The position numbers and the translations under genes were made by a program. Positions 25,047 through 36,129 of a stretch of DNA of 64,000 bases are shown piece by piece. Numbering within the stretch: the stretch's first letter is position 1; each line of letters opens with the position of its first letter. Under the pieces are notes generated by a model. That model saw only the letters and a program-made list of their open reading frames with translations, was not told where the DNA came from and did no database searches. The stretch comes from Takakia lepidozioides. Lineage: Eukaryota > Streptophyta > Takakiopsida > Takakiales > Takakiaceae. The stretch covers positions 60,555,053-60,619,052 of the forward strand of contig CM060732.1 in assembly GCA_030704615.1 (NCBI GenBank), in the 5' to 3' direction.

Positions 25047-28000
25047 CTAGTATATCTCGTTCAAAAATGAGTTGTAGGTGTCGCTGCTTCCAAGCGCTTC
25101 ATGAAAACCGAAGTCTGAGAGGGGGTCAAATGTATCCAAAAAGGAGGAGCTCAGTTTGTCTTCAAGCTCGGCCATATCTTTTGACCGGTTGATGTGTTGG
25201 TACATATTTACTGCCCGATGCAAGTCCTCAGCAGCTTGTTGCTCAATTTGGTCAGATGAGACCACATCTGACACAACATCACTTGGTGTACTGCCGTCGG
25301 AACCGCTGGCCATAGAAGCCCCATCCCGGTTAGAAACATCAGTTCTTTGAGACGGTTGCAGTAACGCCTTCGATGGAGTGTCTACAGTATCTGACAAGCT
25401 GCTTGCATCCGCTGTAGGTGACAGATCCAAACAGCTAGCCCGACCCCGGCTAGCTGACCGGCTTAAAGGTGGTCTCGCACCGGAACCGTTTGTCTGCGGG
25501 CTTCTGGGTGGCGAGGTTGCTTGCTGCGCTGGGGAAGTGAGGCCGTTATCCCTCTCAGTGCCAGGAGTGACTGATGGGAGTTTAGATAAGAGAGCTTGGA
25601 GACTGGACATAGAGGGAAGCAGATTAGATAAGCATGGACTAGTCCCACCTTGAGGACTTGTCTGCCCTGTATTCAAAGCCTTCTTGGGTGACGGGTTATC
25701 GTAACCATGTGAATTTCCCGAAGAGATATAAGCATAGTCCTTCAAGTTCAATGAGAAAAGGGTATCCCTGTCTGGTGGACGCTTGACCCCTAGTACGGTT
25801 GTGTCCGTTGTACTTGATGTGGATGGTCGCCACCAATCTGTGCCAGATCGTGGGGACAGAAACGGGTCTACATATCTTGATGTCAACCCGCTTGGTGTGA
25901 GTCTTTCTTCCTGGCTCATCCACTGGCCACGCTCAGGTGGGGGAGATCCTTCCCCGTTCTGCGTCCGTTTTTTGGCAGTGTGTGAAGTAGGGTGGGATAC
26001 AAAAACGCCTGGAATAGATTGCAGATAATTGAACTTGCGCTGGGTAAGTATAACAAAGTTGAGGTCTTCAATGATCTGCGATTTGAATACAACAAAACTG
26101 ATCTGTCAGATTCCCAAGTCCAACGGCGTTGAGGATCCAGCTATGTTCAATTGAAACTCGACGGAGATCAGCTACAGCGGCATGCATCATTAAGTACAGT
26201 CTGCAGTACAGGATCGTTTAAACACATAGATCTAAAAGCATGATATTCTATTTTCCCTGGAGCCTTTAAATTTCATCAATTAGACATGCTCTAGATGGAG
26301 CTACCTAGAGCTAGATATATTGCAATCCCGTGTTCATCCCACGAGCGTCTACAAGTAACAGGAGACGATTATCATGAATGCATCTCTGCCTGATACTTAA
26401 GACAGAAAGCTCTCGAGACGTAGCAACAAAAACTTTCACCTGATTGTAATGGGAAGATGTAGTTACCTTTTTCACAGAACCAAGCTGAAGGACCCCTTCT
26501 TGAACTGCTACCACTGCGATAGTCTGCAGGATTGATACATACACGTATCTATTTACAATTAGTTATATGTCCCCTTTCTCCGTCCTTTTCGCCCGCTCAA
26601 AACCTGAAGCGTTTCGAAAGCACCTTCAAAGGGACCCCCTACAACCTCCAAATTCAAACCTCGAAAATTTCTTCATGATATCTAAGGAATGTAAACGGGA
26701 GGCATCCATAAATATCTTCGTTTACACGTTTGAAGCTCAATGATTTGTTCTCCAAAGCGATCTAACCATAGACGTAATGTAAGTGGACGGAATGTGCCAT
26801 TAGAAAAGATGCATCTGGCCAGATGACAGACCTGAATCCCAGACTTGAATTGAGCTTCCCATGTACGTGGATGCTGCATGGTTCGACAGAGTCAAACGCC
26901 AAGAGCACGAAAAATATTAGAAATCCAGATGCAGTCCTGAGGCACACAAAAAGACCTGTCGTTGTTTATGACAATCTTGAGACGCATAGATTTGCGATCG
27001 AATCGGACAGATTAAAAACATAATGTATGTACAGTTTCAGTCTATGAATGTACGTGTGCAGATGAGCGAAAGAAAGAGCCAGGCCGGACGAGTAGATATA
27101 TACATACGCGTGAACTATATGTGTGATGCATGCTCCAACAACGTCAAGGAAGAAAGCCAGACATCCATTTCAAAGTGCTATCAATGTTCCAGTTAGAGAA
27201 GAACAGTTACATACAGGGTCGAGAGAGCCATGCCAGGGTGACAGGAAGCTGATCTCATGCTCCAAAGGCTCTCGGTAGACCCACTTGTGACTGTTGTCAG
27301 CTGCCACCTTGCCCATTAGCCTGCCAGAATACGAACCCGCGGTCAACATACTTAGTTCGCCCCAAGCATGGAATGCTAGTTCACTATGTCTACATTAAAG
27401 TGCCTGAAAGGAGGGGCATTCCAATGCACTTGCAAAGCCAAAACCTCCTTGACTAGGCAAAGTAAGGGTTGCCCGGGCAGGTAACTTTGTGGGTATTTAC
27501 GGGCTTGGATGTTGGAGAAACCCGTGCAGGTCAGAGATCCGTACTCACGAATTCCAGGTCTATGCAGAAACTTGTGCACATTTCCAGACAAAAGTTTCAT
27601 CTGTCCAGAACGTATCCCAGGTGGAGAGATGTATTTATTCTGGGCAGCCAAACTAGATTAAATTCAACATATACATTCATTTTATCTAGCTTTGAGCTAC
27701 TGATAAGAGAATGCTGCACGCCAAGGCATCTTTAGGAGGAGGATGACGATTGTCAGCCAGACGATATTAGGTAGGCCTATCGCAAGCGCGCTTGCCCGGG
27801 TCGTGGGGTGTTTCGAGAATCATAAGTCACTCCTCTGGACAGGAAGTCTGCTAATTTCGATAGACATTCCGGGGGGGACATTTAAGCATGAATAAGTACT
27901 ATCAGCAGCATCTTGGGAGACTTCATAAGGTTCCAAATTATATCGAGCATGCTTCTCCTTCAACGGGAGAAGCCAACTAGCCAAGCGTAAATCTCTGAGA

Positions 28001-28861
28001 TGATAATGATTTATATACCCCTCTCCATAGTTGTAAACTTCGTGCGACATTTTGAAGAAAAGCTCAGGATTCATAGCCTCCGAGTCTTCAGTGCCGCGGT
28101 GCTTTCTACTCCCAAACAAGTGGGATCCCATCCTTGTCTCTTTGGCCGCTACCGAGCATGCTGAGAAGTTGCAGAAGCCATCCTCCCACACAAGAATCCT
28201 GCAGCCGTATCATCAACACTTCAGGTTCTACTGAACACAATTCTCAATCTGGTCCAGATCAATTCTATGAAGTCCAAATTTCAACTTCGAGATTCAAGAG
28301 GTGGTCACTAGCACTGTACCAGTTGCGCTTGTTGCCTTTGGTTCGGTCCATCAAGCCCCCGTCTGTTTCCCACCTGCGCCAATATCATTAAGACAGATTA
28401 TTAGTCAATCTGACTAGTACTGTATGAAGGTCAAGTGCTCGGAAAAGTACTCCCCGGTGGACGTGCTAGGCGATGAGAGGAGAGCAGCTCGAGGGACGTC
28501 AACCAACTTGCCCAATTCACATTTCGAGGAACGTTAAACTTGCCGTCATTACGATGTATATGTCGGCAACTACCGGCTGTAAAAGGCTAAACTCGTGTTC
28601 TCTCCTCTCTCTAAGTTATTTTGCTCACTCGAGCAGAAATTCTCACGCTAAACGGTATCTAGACAATCCGACTCAGAATGTCTGAACTTCCGACCAGGTA
28701 TGGCATGCGAGGAAAGGAGGACTGAAACCGTACTGGGGAGGAGGATAGTTTCGGGGAAGAATGCGCCAGAAGACGGCATACACCCACTGCGAATCTGTGC
28801 ACAGGCTGCGCAGGGTGTGCTGCAGCACATGATTCAACGTTGGTAGTCCTTGTATCTCCAT
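25047..28861 (-). CDS. bHLH-MYC_N domain protein lacking a bHLH, six exons, complete
   Basis: Exons on the minus strand are 28861-28734, 28198-28019, 27320-27215, 26873-26832, 26523-26467 and 26075-25047. Introns are GT-AG and phases join throughout, giving 513 residues. An in-frame TGA three codons before the ATG supports the start. Residues 1 to about 185 form the PAS/GAF-like MYC-MYB N-terminal domain: 'QWVYAVFW' (25-32), 'WEDGF' (47-51), 'YNYGEGLMGKVA' (to 109), 'SGIQTIAVVAVQEGVLQLGS' and 'RKFNYLQSIPGVF'. This best resembles the land-plant family often labelled WNK-related (Arabidopsis At3g15240 type), related to the LONESOME HIGHWAY N-terminus. The last exon adds about 320 residues rich in Ser, Pro and Thr, without a bHLH, so DNA binding would need a partner. 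A nuclear regulatory role is inferred. No disruption was seen. Confidence 0.92.
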
Positions 28862-29150
28862 TTCTTTTCACCTGCTCACCTCTAGACCTCAGTCTTCCCT
28901 TCCCCCTCTCTCTAAGAGCTCTGTGAAGATTACGATGCAGGTACCCGCCTTGAGTCTTTCTCTCCAATCTGAGAGCTAGAGACGGTCACCGCAGAATTGA
29001 CTTAGGAGAGATGGGGTGGCGACCCAGTTGGAGATGGCCACAGTAGACTCATGAGGCACGCCGACAGGCGAACAGGAGCTAAAGAACAGAGAGATGAGGG
29101 AGAGCAGGCAGTGGCAGCGCCGCTGCTGGCAGCGGTGACCCACAAACATG
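28862..29150 (-). promoter_or_regulatory. 5' flank of the bHLH-MYC_N gene
   Basis: Region immediately upstream of the start codon at 28,861. It contains pyrimidine-rich minus-strand sequence likely to be 5' UTR. No TATA box or recognisable operator was found. Confidence 0.3.
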
Positions 29151-31299
29151 GCCCACCCTCCCTATCTTGAGCAACACGTACCTACCCGTACATGTATGTA
29201 TGGCCAGCCCCCTCTCCCGGGCGCCCAACCTACTCCCTTCCCCCCTCCAGCTATCAACTGCACTTTGTACTCACTTCAACTCTTTCCCACCACCCCCCCC
29301 CTTCTCTTGCCTTCTCCACCTCAGGTTGAAGACGTCACTGCTAGAGTACTTCACAGGAATAAATCACTTGCAGCGTTTCAACTCTAAGACAGATTTCCAG
29401 CAACTTGTGTCTCTTAAGCAATCTCGTAGTTTACTCTCTTTCTACCGCCTCCCCCTCATGAACTGGCTGACTCTGGTATTCAAAGATCCTTTAGCACACA
29501 CGCTGATCCCTGTACATGCCCATCATCCCTGCTACTTTTCCCCCGGATATTTTGTACTTCTCATGCAGCATTACTAGCTACCTGGGACTGATCACTGCAC
29601 GCCCAGGATGCTCCACCAAAAGAGAGTCCGGCCAAAGCCTCCCATGGCCTCTGCATGCCTTTGCCCACATGAGTCGTCAGAGACTCTCTCTCTCTCTATC
29701 TCCCTCCTTCCTCGGGATCATCAATCCCCCGTTTGTTTTTCTTAAATAATAATCTTAAATGGGTTTAGTGTCATCTCCTTCTCGAAACAGAAAACCAGAT
29801 ACTACATAAAGGCATTAAATAAAAATAAACAGAAACTAAAATTTGGGAAAATTCACGTTTTGTTTTTTTCTAAAAAGGGGGATAGAAGCCCTGGGATTAT
29901 TGAAGGGAAAAAACGTAATTTCTGTTTTTTAAATAAAGGTAATTCTTTCTTTAAAACAAAAACAAATCCAACGGAAGAATGAGTCACAAAATAAAATAAA
30001 ATAAAATAAAAATTCAGTGCGTACTTGTTTAGTATGAATACGGTTAAAGCTGGGTAACAAGTGAGGTGTAGTAACAAATAATACACTCGATATGGGCAAT
30101 CATTCTACCTTGCCAGTCTGGGCTTGACCGACTTTTGACCATGCACCTCTTATTCTCTTTGACTCTACTACCCGATTGTACAACCCCTATCTATTTATCT
30201 AATATTTATAACATATTATATCAATATTAATCAGTTGTTTTACTTTCTGGCGAAAGTACAATCCACCTGCTGCAACTTTCGCTCCAAGCAACCCACCTGG
30301 CTATATCTACAGGTCGGCTATCGCCAGAATATAATTACATATTTCCATTATCCACCTAATATTATTGATTATCTAACCCAAGAGTCAACCACAGTTACCA
30401 ACCTCACATAACTCGTCCGGTCGGTACACTATTCATTCCTCCGTCTCCGCGGATGCCAGTTGCCAGTTCTACCTTCTGTACATTCACTCTCGGCTCCGTG
30501 GATGACCAGAGCCCCGTGGATGAATCGCGTCGGCCAACCGCCCGCCGTATTTAGCTCTGCCGCGTTCCGGCAGCATTAAGTTCCGCCGCGTTCCGGCAAC
30601 TTAGTGAGCCTCGGTTAGGCTAAGTTAACTACAGGTTTAGGAGCGCTAATTAGCCGCCGAGTCACTAACAACCGTAGAGTAAATTCACTGACTGGCTCAT
30701 GTGGGTGGTGAGTAGTGAGTCGTAACTTACTAACTGTAACTTAACTCACCACTTGCCTAAAATACATGTCCCATAACTGGGTGTGAAACCCATGTTAGAC
30801 TCGTAATTGGGTGCCTTAAATTTTGACTATATATAAGGGGAGCCCTTTATCCAGGCCGAGAATGTTCCATTTAATTTCCTCATTAGTGGTGTGATTAATG
30901 GGGGTTTTCTAGTTCATACCTGAATTTGGAAAATTTTGGATACTAGGATAAGGCCAGAGTTAGGGCATTAAGGCACGTGCGGAATTCGCTACAGAGTTCA
31001 TCCAGTTATTTATTCATCCACAGAGATCACTGGAGAGATAACAGATAACTGGGGAATCCAGCTAACAGGCTGAGAAGAAACAAGATAATCACGTGTACGA
31101 GTTGATGAACTGGGATTGCAACTGGCCAAGTGCTGGGGGGCCTGTGGCTCCTTGTCGCTCCACCTACAAATCTGACTGGTATTAAAGCCATTTCTATCCT
31201 CCTTCAGAAGGAGTGGCAGAGGCCTCGGAACTCGGAACCCTCGCATGGGTGTAAACTGTAAACCTTAGATGCTGCAAACTGCGGTCCGTCTTTGTCTTT
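29151..31299. other. Intergenic, no recognisable gene
   Basis: Includes an (AAAAT)n-like tract at about 29,990-30,015, a GC-rich patch with repeated CCGCGTTCCGGCA (30,540-30,600) and a strong TATA-like motif (CTATATATAAGGGG, about 30,826-30,839). The TATA patch could belong to a solo LTR or an unseen promoter. No coding region could be supported. Confidence 0.4.
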
Positions 31300-31800
31300 G
31301 CCCAATCCGGCAGCGACTAGAGCAGCATTTTGGTGCAACCAGTCCAGCAGAAGAGCGACAAGCAGGCTTTTCTGACGCGCCCTCGGAAAAATCTGACCTT
31401 CAATAAAGCCAATCTCACAAGCAGTGGCATCGGATGACGATGGTATCGGAAGTTAGTCATGGTAAATCTAACATTGCTCGAAAGTGTGGGATCCAGGCTC
31501 CATATTGTCCTTACCACAACTGGAAATGAATGCCAAAGTGCGCCGCCAATAGGTTCAATGTATCCCTAGAGTGATCCAGATGCCTTGGGGATGATCTGTG
31601 TCCAGTGTCCACTCAGGAAGCTCTCAATCCTCTCATTCCAAGTAAATGCTGCGGCAGTATCCCGAAAGCTTGCAAGTTGTATGATGAGATCATCGCCCAA
31701 CTTCGGCGCATGCACCTGCACCTTATTCTGTTCCACAAACTGCAAGACTGATCACAGTTGGACACTGCAGTCCTTTGGATTCTCTACTACCACTTGACTT
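31300..31800 (-). pseudogene. Coding-like fragment of unknown origin
   Basis: Reading the minus strand from about 31,800 gives long protein-like stretches interrupted by stops (for example 'VQVHAPKLGDDLIIQLASF' and 'AAAFTWNERIESFLSG'). I recognise no family. It may be a decayed transposon or host pseudogene. Confidence 0.25.
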
Positions 31801-32237
31801 TTCGACACACCCCCCCCGCCCCCCGACAATACAATTCGTCAGGCATTGTATCGGAATTCGATCACGTGAGTCACCACAACACCTAACGCCACCGTAGCAA
31901 TTTCAGCGAAAAATCTTGAGAGAAAAATCGTCTCGGATGAGTCCACAGGGTTTTTCCTAGATCAAGTCAAAATTACAGTAGTGGCCACATGGGTGTGGAG
32001 ATGCCAGACCTGATTTTGCTGGCACTTTATTGGACACCCCCATATGCGGTAGAATGTCATTATCCCGCCTTTGTAGGATGTAATGCTTTGTATGGCCGAT
32101 ACGTACGCTTTGCTGTTGTAGGTGTGCCCACGTGATATAGCCAAAACACATCCTAAAAATCTTGCCTGTGGGCCGACAGACAACCGTTGCCTCGAAACCT
32201 CCCCAACCGAATACAATCAAACCTCGGATAAGTGTTG

Positions 32238-32373
32238 GGGTATGTTGGCCTATGACCGAAGGGGTGTCTATGACCGTTGCTGGCCCCAAGACTGTTCATG
32301 TTGGCCACTTGGCAGGCAGTTATTTGTGATTGGTCATAGAGCTCAGGGTGCACAGGCATTCTGATTGGTTCAA
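32238..32373. mobile_element. MITE, left part of a copy interrupted by a LINE
   Basis: Starts with GGGTATGTTGGCCTATGACC and follows the complete copy at 23,394 to the shared block TTCTGATTGGTTC. There it is cut off by the poly(T) (minus-strand poly(A)) end of a LINE. The right half and right TIR were not found, so the LINE inserted into a pre-existing MITE or the rest has been lost. Confidence 0.65.
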
Positions 32374-34283
32374 CTTTTCTTTTCTTTTTTTTGGCACAAG
32401 TGAATGCAAGTTTACATTCTCACTGCTAAGAAGATTACAAGGCAGCCCCTAGCCAGGAGATAAAGGGGCGCCCAACAGGGGCGTGGAGAACACACTAATG
32501 AACAAATTGACCCATTCTAGGTCTCCGATAGGACCACATAACATCTCTACCAGCCCTGTAAAATAGCAGATGTTGTGACCCCCAAAGCTTGTCAATGAGA
32601 GAGGATGTCTTGTTCAGCCATCGGAAAGTCATCTGCTGTTTTAATAGCCTTTTTCCATGCCATCTTGGCATAGTCAAGGAGGGCTTCCCAGACGAGCTTC
32701 TGCAACTTCTCCTGCTGCCACCTGATCCTATTGAAGACAAGATCATTTCTCTCAATCCACACAAGCCAGAGGATTATGCCTCTCAAAAGTGACCAGATTG
32801 GACCAAAAAACTGGAGGCTTTTGGGTAGCTTCTTTTCAAAGAGGCACTGCCGTAGGTTGAAACACTTCCAAGCCCTTCCTTGAAGAGCATTTGACCTCAA
32901 CCTGTGAAGGATAGTAATACCCCATTTCCAGGCCCTAACAGCTCGAGGGCACTCAAAGAATTTGTGCGCAATTGTTTCAGGCACATTGCAATCACACACT
33001 ATGCACCTTTTATCAATGGAGGTGTCTGCCATCGCTCTCCACTCATTAACAGCTATCGCATGGTGCCATAGTGACCAGATGAACGCGGCCTCTTTTTGAG
33101 TTCAGGGTCGTTGCCATACCGACTTCCATCTCAACGACGGAGGTATGTTCCCAACATCCCTCCACTTGTGCTAAATGCTTTTAGAGAGCGCATGTCTGGG
33201 ACTAATCCACCCTCTGCCCTTCTTTGGAGTGTACGAGAGCAAGTCATCTTCTCTTTTCCATAGCCATCTACCAGGATCGAAAACTAGGACTCTCAATTTC
33301 CCTGCGAACAGTAGGAACTGGGTTTTTGTCGGTCCTTTCTTAACCAACACCACCCTAACCTTTTCGATCGTTCCACCTTGCTCGAGCCAGTGTGTCATCT
33401 CTTCTCTCTGAACTTTCCTAAGAATCATGGTTTGGGGACTCACGGAGAAAACCACAATTGAAGTAGGGGGATGCATGTCTCTAGGCACCCGCCCACAAGC
33501 TGGCACAAAGTCAGCATTGGTCTGGAACACAAACTTGGGCGCGAGCTGATCTGATTCATTACCGTAATAGCCAACCCACTCGCCTTCTTCAATGTTTGGT
33601 TCTCCCTCGTGCATAACTTGTTTCCATTCAGCAGGAATGTTGCCGAGTATCCTTTCCCATATCTGGAATTCCACATCCTCTAGTTTGTATTTTGCCTTAG
33701 CTAGTTGCCATGATAGAAGGGCATTCTCTTGGGCATCCCATAAATCACCTATTTGGCGCAAACCTTTTCTATGCACTTCTACTCGCTCAATGGAGACCCC
33801 GAACCTTCCCCCTCGAAACTTCTCTCCCACACCACAGGTTCATCTTCTTAATCTCCCAAAATTCCTCGAGTGGGGCAGCTAGCGTTACATGCTTGGACAT
33901 TGCCTTCCATGCCTTAGCAATCTTACTCCAAATGCGGGAACCAAGGAATGAGGAATGGCCTTTAACAAAAGCCCACTGAAGATCAGGCAGCCATCTTCTA
34001 TGCTTTGATGGCTTGCACTTGCTCAACCTGTACCGTAGCAGGGTTTTCAAGTTTGAATCCCCGGGTTCTAGCGCACTGAGAATCCACTTACATAAGAGTG
34101 CTTGCATAGCTTTGTCCGGGTCAATAAGTGACAGCCCTCCCAGTTTCTTTTTGACACAACAATCAGTCCACTTAATCCGTGATCTGGTTAGATTCTCACT
34201 GCAACCTCAAAGATAATTTCTCAGCATTACACGAATCTTGCGTATTGCCTTGGTAGATCCGCCCCAAACCGACACAAAATACC
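32374..34283 (-). mobile_element. LINE, 3' portion, split by retroelement copy 1
   Basis: The minus-strand poly(A) end is at about 32,374-32,392. Reading upstream, 33032-32592 carries the plant-type RT zinc-binding domain (zf-RVT) with the C-x2-C...H...C pattern ('CIVCDC...ETIAHKFFEC'). 33830-33171 and 34107-33787 hold the region between the RT thumb and the zinc finger ('LCKWILSALEPGDSN', 'WSKIAKAWKAM'). 34280-34110 holds 'VWGGSTKAIRKIRVMLRNYL' followed by a TGA (34207-34209) where a Trp is expected. The frame resumes at 45,556-45,820 on the other side of retroelement copy 1. The element is interrupted and inactive. Confidence 0.88.
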
Positions 34284-34610
34284 TGTCAAGTTATTTTACC
34301 ACTAGTGTGAAACTAGCTAAGAAATAGCTAGCTTTTACATATTGACATTTGGGATTGGCCCAAGTGTCAATCCAGGGGTCAAGGCAGATTTAGGCCCTGG
34401 AGTGGTTATCTTCACGGCAAGCGCGGGAGGCTCATCTTTCTCGAGTTGAGCCTCACCGCGCCTAGCTATGGCGCCGTAGTGTGGATTCCCCATGGCGTAG
34501 GGTGCACTTGGCTTGACTTGTATTTGAGTGATGAGGTTATATATGCATGAGTTTATGCTTCAGCTTTGTGAGCTCGCATGAGCTTGTGCTTGTATTCTTC
34601 TTCTTTATCA
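34284..34610 (+). repeat. Terminal block B (LTR-like, 5' end of copy 1)
   Basis: Starts TGTCAAGTTATTTTACC and ends CTTCTTTATCA. The same block occurs in the minus strand near the 3' end of copy 2 (about 55,394-55,719), between two A blocks. It contains a TATA-like motif (about 34,538-34,544), so transcription probably starts near its 3' end. It also contains ATCTTTCTCGAGT (34434-34446), complementary to the sequence just beyond its 3' edge. Confidence 0.8.
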
Positions 34611-34622
34611 CTCGAGAAAGAT
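34611..34622 (+). promoter_or_regulatory. Position of the expected primer-binding site; no tRNA match, self-complementary
   Basis: The sequence directly after block B (CTCGAGAAAGAT) does not begin with TGG, which a tRNA 3' CCA end would require, and no TGG motif lies in the next 30 bases. It is the reverse complement of 34434-34445 inside block B; counting base 34610, the match is 13 bases. The block B motif is conserved in copy 2. Self-priming, as known for Tf1-type elements, is one possible reading. Confidence 0.4.
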
Positions 34623-35299
34623 CAGCTCGCATCTGTGAGTGCCAGATACGAGTTAGTTGTAGCATTTGTGGTTTTTGCTTGAGAATGAGAGAAACCAAGT
34701 TGTTATGCAAGGAGCACCGTGGAGCTCTTGGTTGTTAGAAGTGGAGGCGATGTGGGTTACGAGGTGGTAGACCTTGGCATTCGATCTTCAGCTTCAGAGA
34801 TGAAAGCACCATGCTGCAGGTAATTCCAGAGCACCTTGATGGTTTCAGATTGTGTACATGCATGAGCAAGCACGATTGGGAAGAGGACCAGTCAAGAGCA
34901 GGTTATAGTGGCTTTGGTGGCAAAGCTGAGAACTGGACTTGGGAATGCGAGCTTTCATTGTGTGAAGGATTGCAAAACCAAGCGAAAGGGCTGATTTGGC
35001 TTGGGGCAAATCAGTGTACTTTGTGGAGTATGGTGAGATTGGGTTTCAATCTCGAGCTTCAGCATTGAGAGGGCTCTTGTCATGGCAAGAGCAGGGCTGG
35101 AACAGGAGCTAAGAGGTGCGGCAAGGCCATGGAATGTGCACCTAGGGTTTCAGAGCTTGGAAGAAGAGCTCTTGCACCACAAGAGAAGTGTCTTGTGGCT
35201 GGAAATGTAAGCCTTAGGGTTTCAGGAGCTTGACAAAGGCTGTGGAGTGCTTAGTCTTGTCTTAGAGAGCATCAAGGAGCCAATGAGCCAAGATAGGGG

Positions 35300-35705
35300 G
35301 CTGATATCTCGTGTGTGAAGAGGTTGCATGTGTGGAGCATGTATTCAGCTCATTGAAGCTTCCATCTTCAAGCTTGGAGGGCAAGCAAGAAAGAGGGAAG
35401 GGCTGACTTCCCTTATGTGAGGGCAATGCATGTGTGGAGCATGCTATCAGCCTGGTGAAGGCTTGCACTTTCAGGTGTGGGAGTGCAAGAAAGGAAGGAA
35501 GGGGCTGGTTTCCCTGTAGGGCATGTGGAGCATGCTTTCAGCCTGCTGAAGCTTGTATTTTCAGGTTTGTGGGTGCAAGAAATGAAGCAAAGGAGCTAAT
35601 TCTCTTATGGTGAGAGTGGGGCATGTGTGGAGCATGCCTTCAGCCTATTGAGGCTCTTGTTTTCAAGCTTTAGAGAGCTAGAACGGAAGGTCTAGGGCTG
35701 GTTTC
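35300..35705 (+). repeat. Tandem array of about 100-bp units in the element leader
   Basis: About four degenerate units share GCATGTGTGGAGCATG, then TTCAGCCTGNTGAAGCTT, then GTGCAAGAAA-like segments. They lie in the untranslated 5' leader of copy 1. Confidence 0.65.
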
Positions 35706-36129
35706 CACTTGGAGTGAAAGAAAAGCACTTGTAGGGCCTATGTGAGTTGGGGTTTCAACTTCAAGCTTGAAGGGAGCGCAACTCTTGAAGTAGCAGGTGT
35801 AGGGGGCTGGAATAGGCTCTAAGACAGATGCTATGGCCAAGGAGAGTGCTTGAATGAGTGCTCACAAGGGCTGGGAACCAGCAGGACTTGGTTGTTTGCC
35901 ATTGAGTTTAGTGGCGTGTTTGGGGAGGCTAAGTGAGAAAGAAGGCTTGGTTTGTGGCAACCACCTCATGGCTTAGGGCTACTATGGTGGTGTGTGGGAG
36001 CTGAAAGAGCAAGAATACCTTGCTGATTTCCTCACAGCCGCCATAGCTCGGTGGAAAGAAGCCTAGAGTCCAAGAGACACAAACCCTAGCTTGGCGTGGC
36101 TAAACCCCTTGGAGAAATGGCTAAACTGC

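Noticed and set aside
28659-28967. Overlapping 102-codon minus-strand frame upstream of the bHLH-MYC_N start
   Set aside because: It is in another frame than the conserved QWVYAVFW exon, and a stop codon three codons before the ATG fixes the true start.
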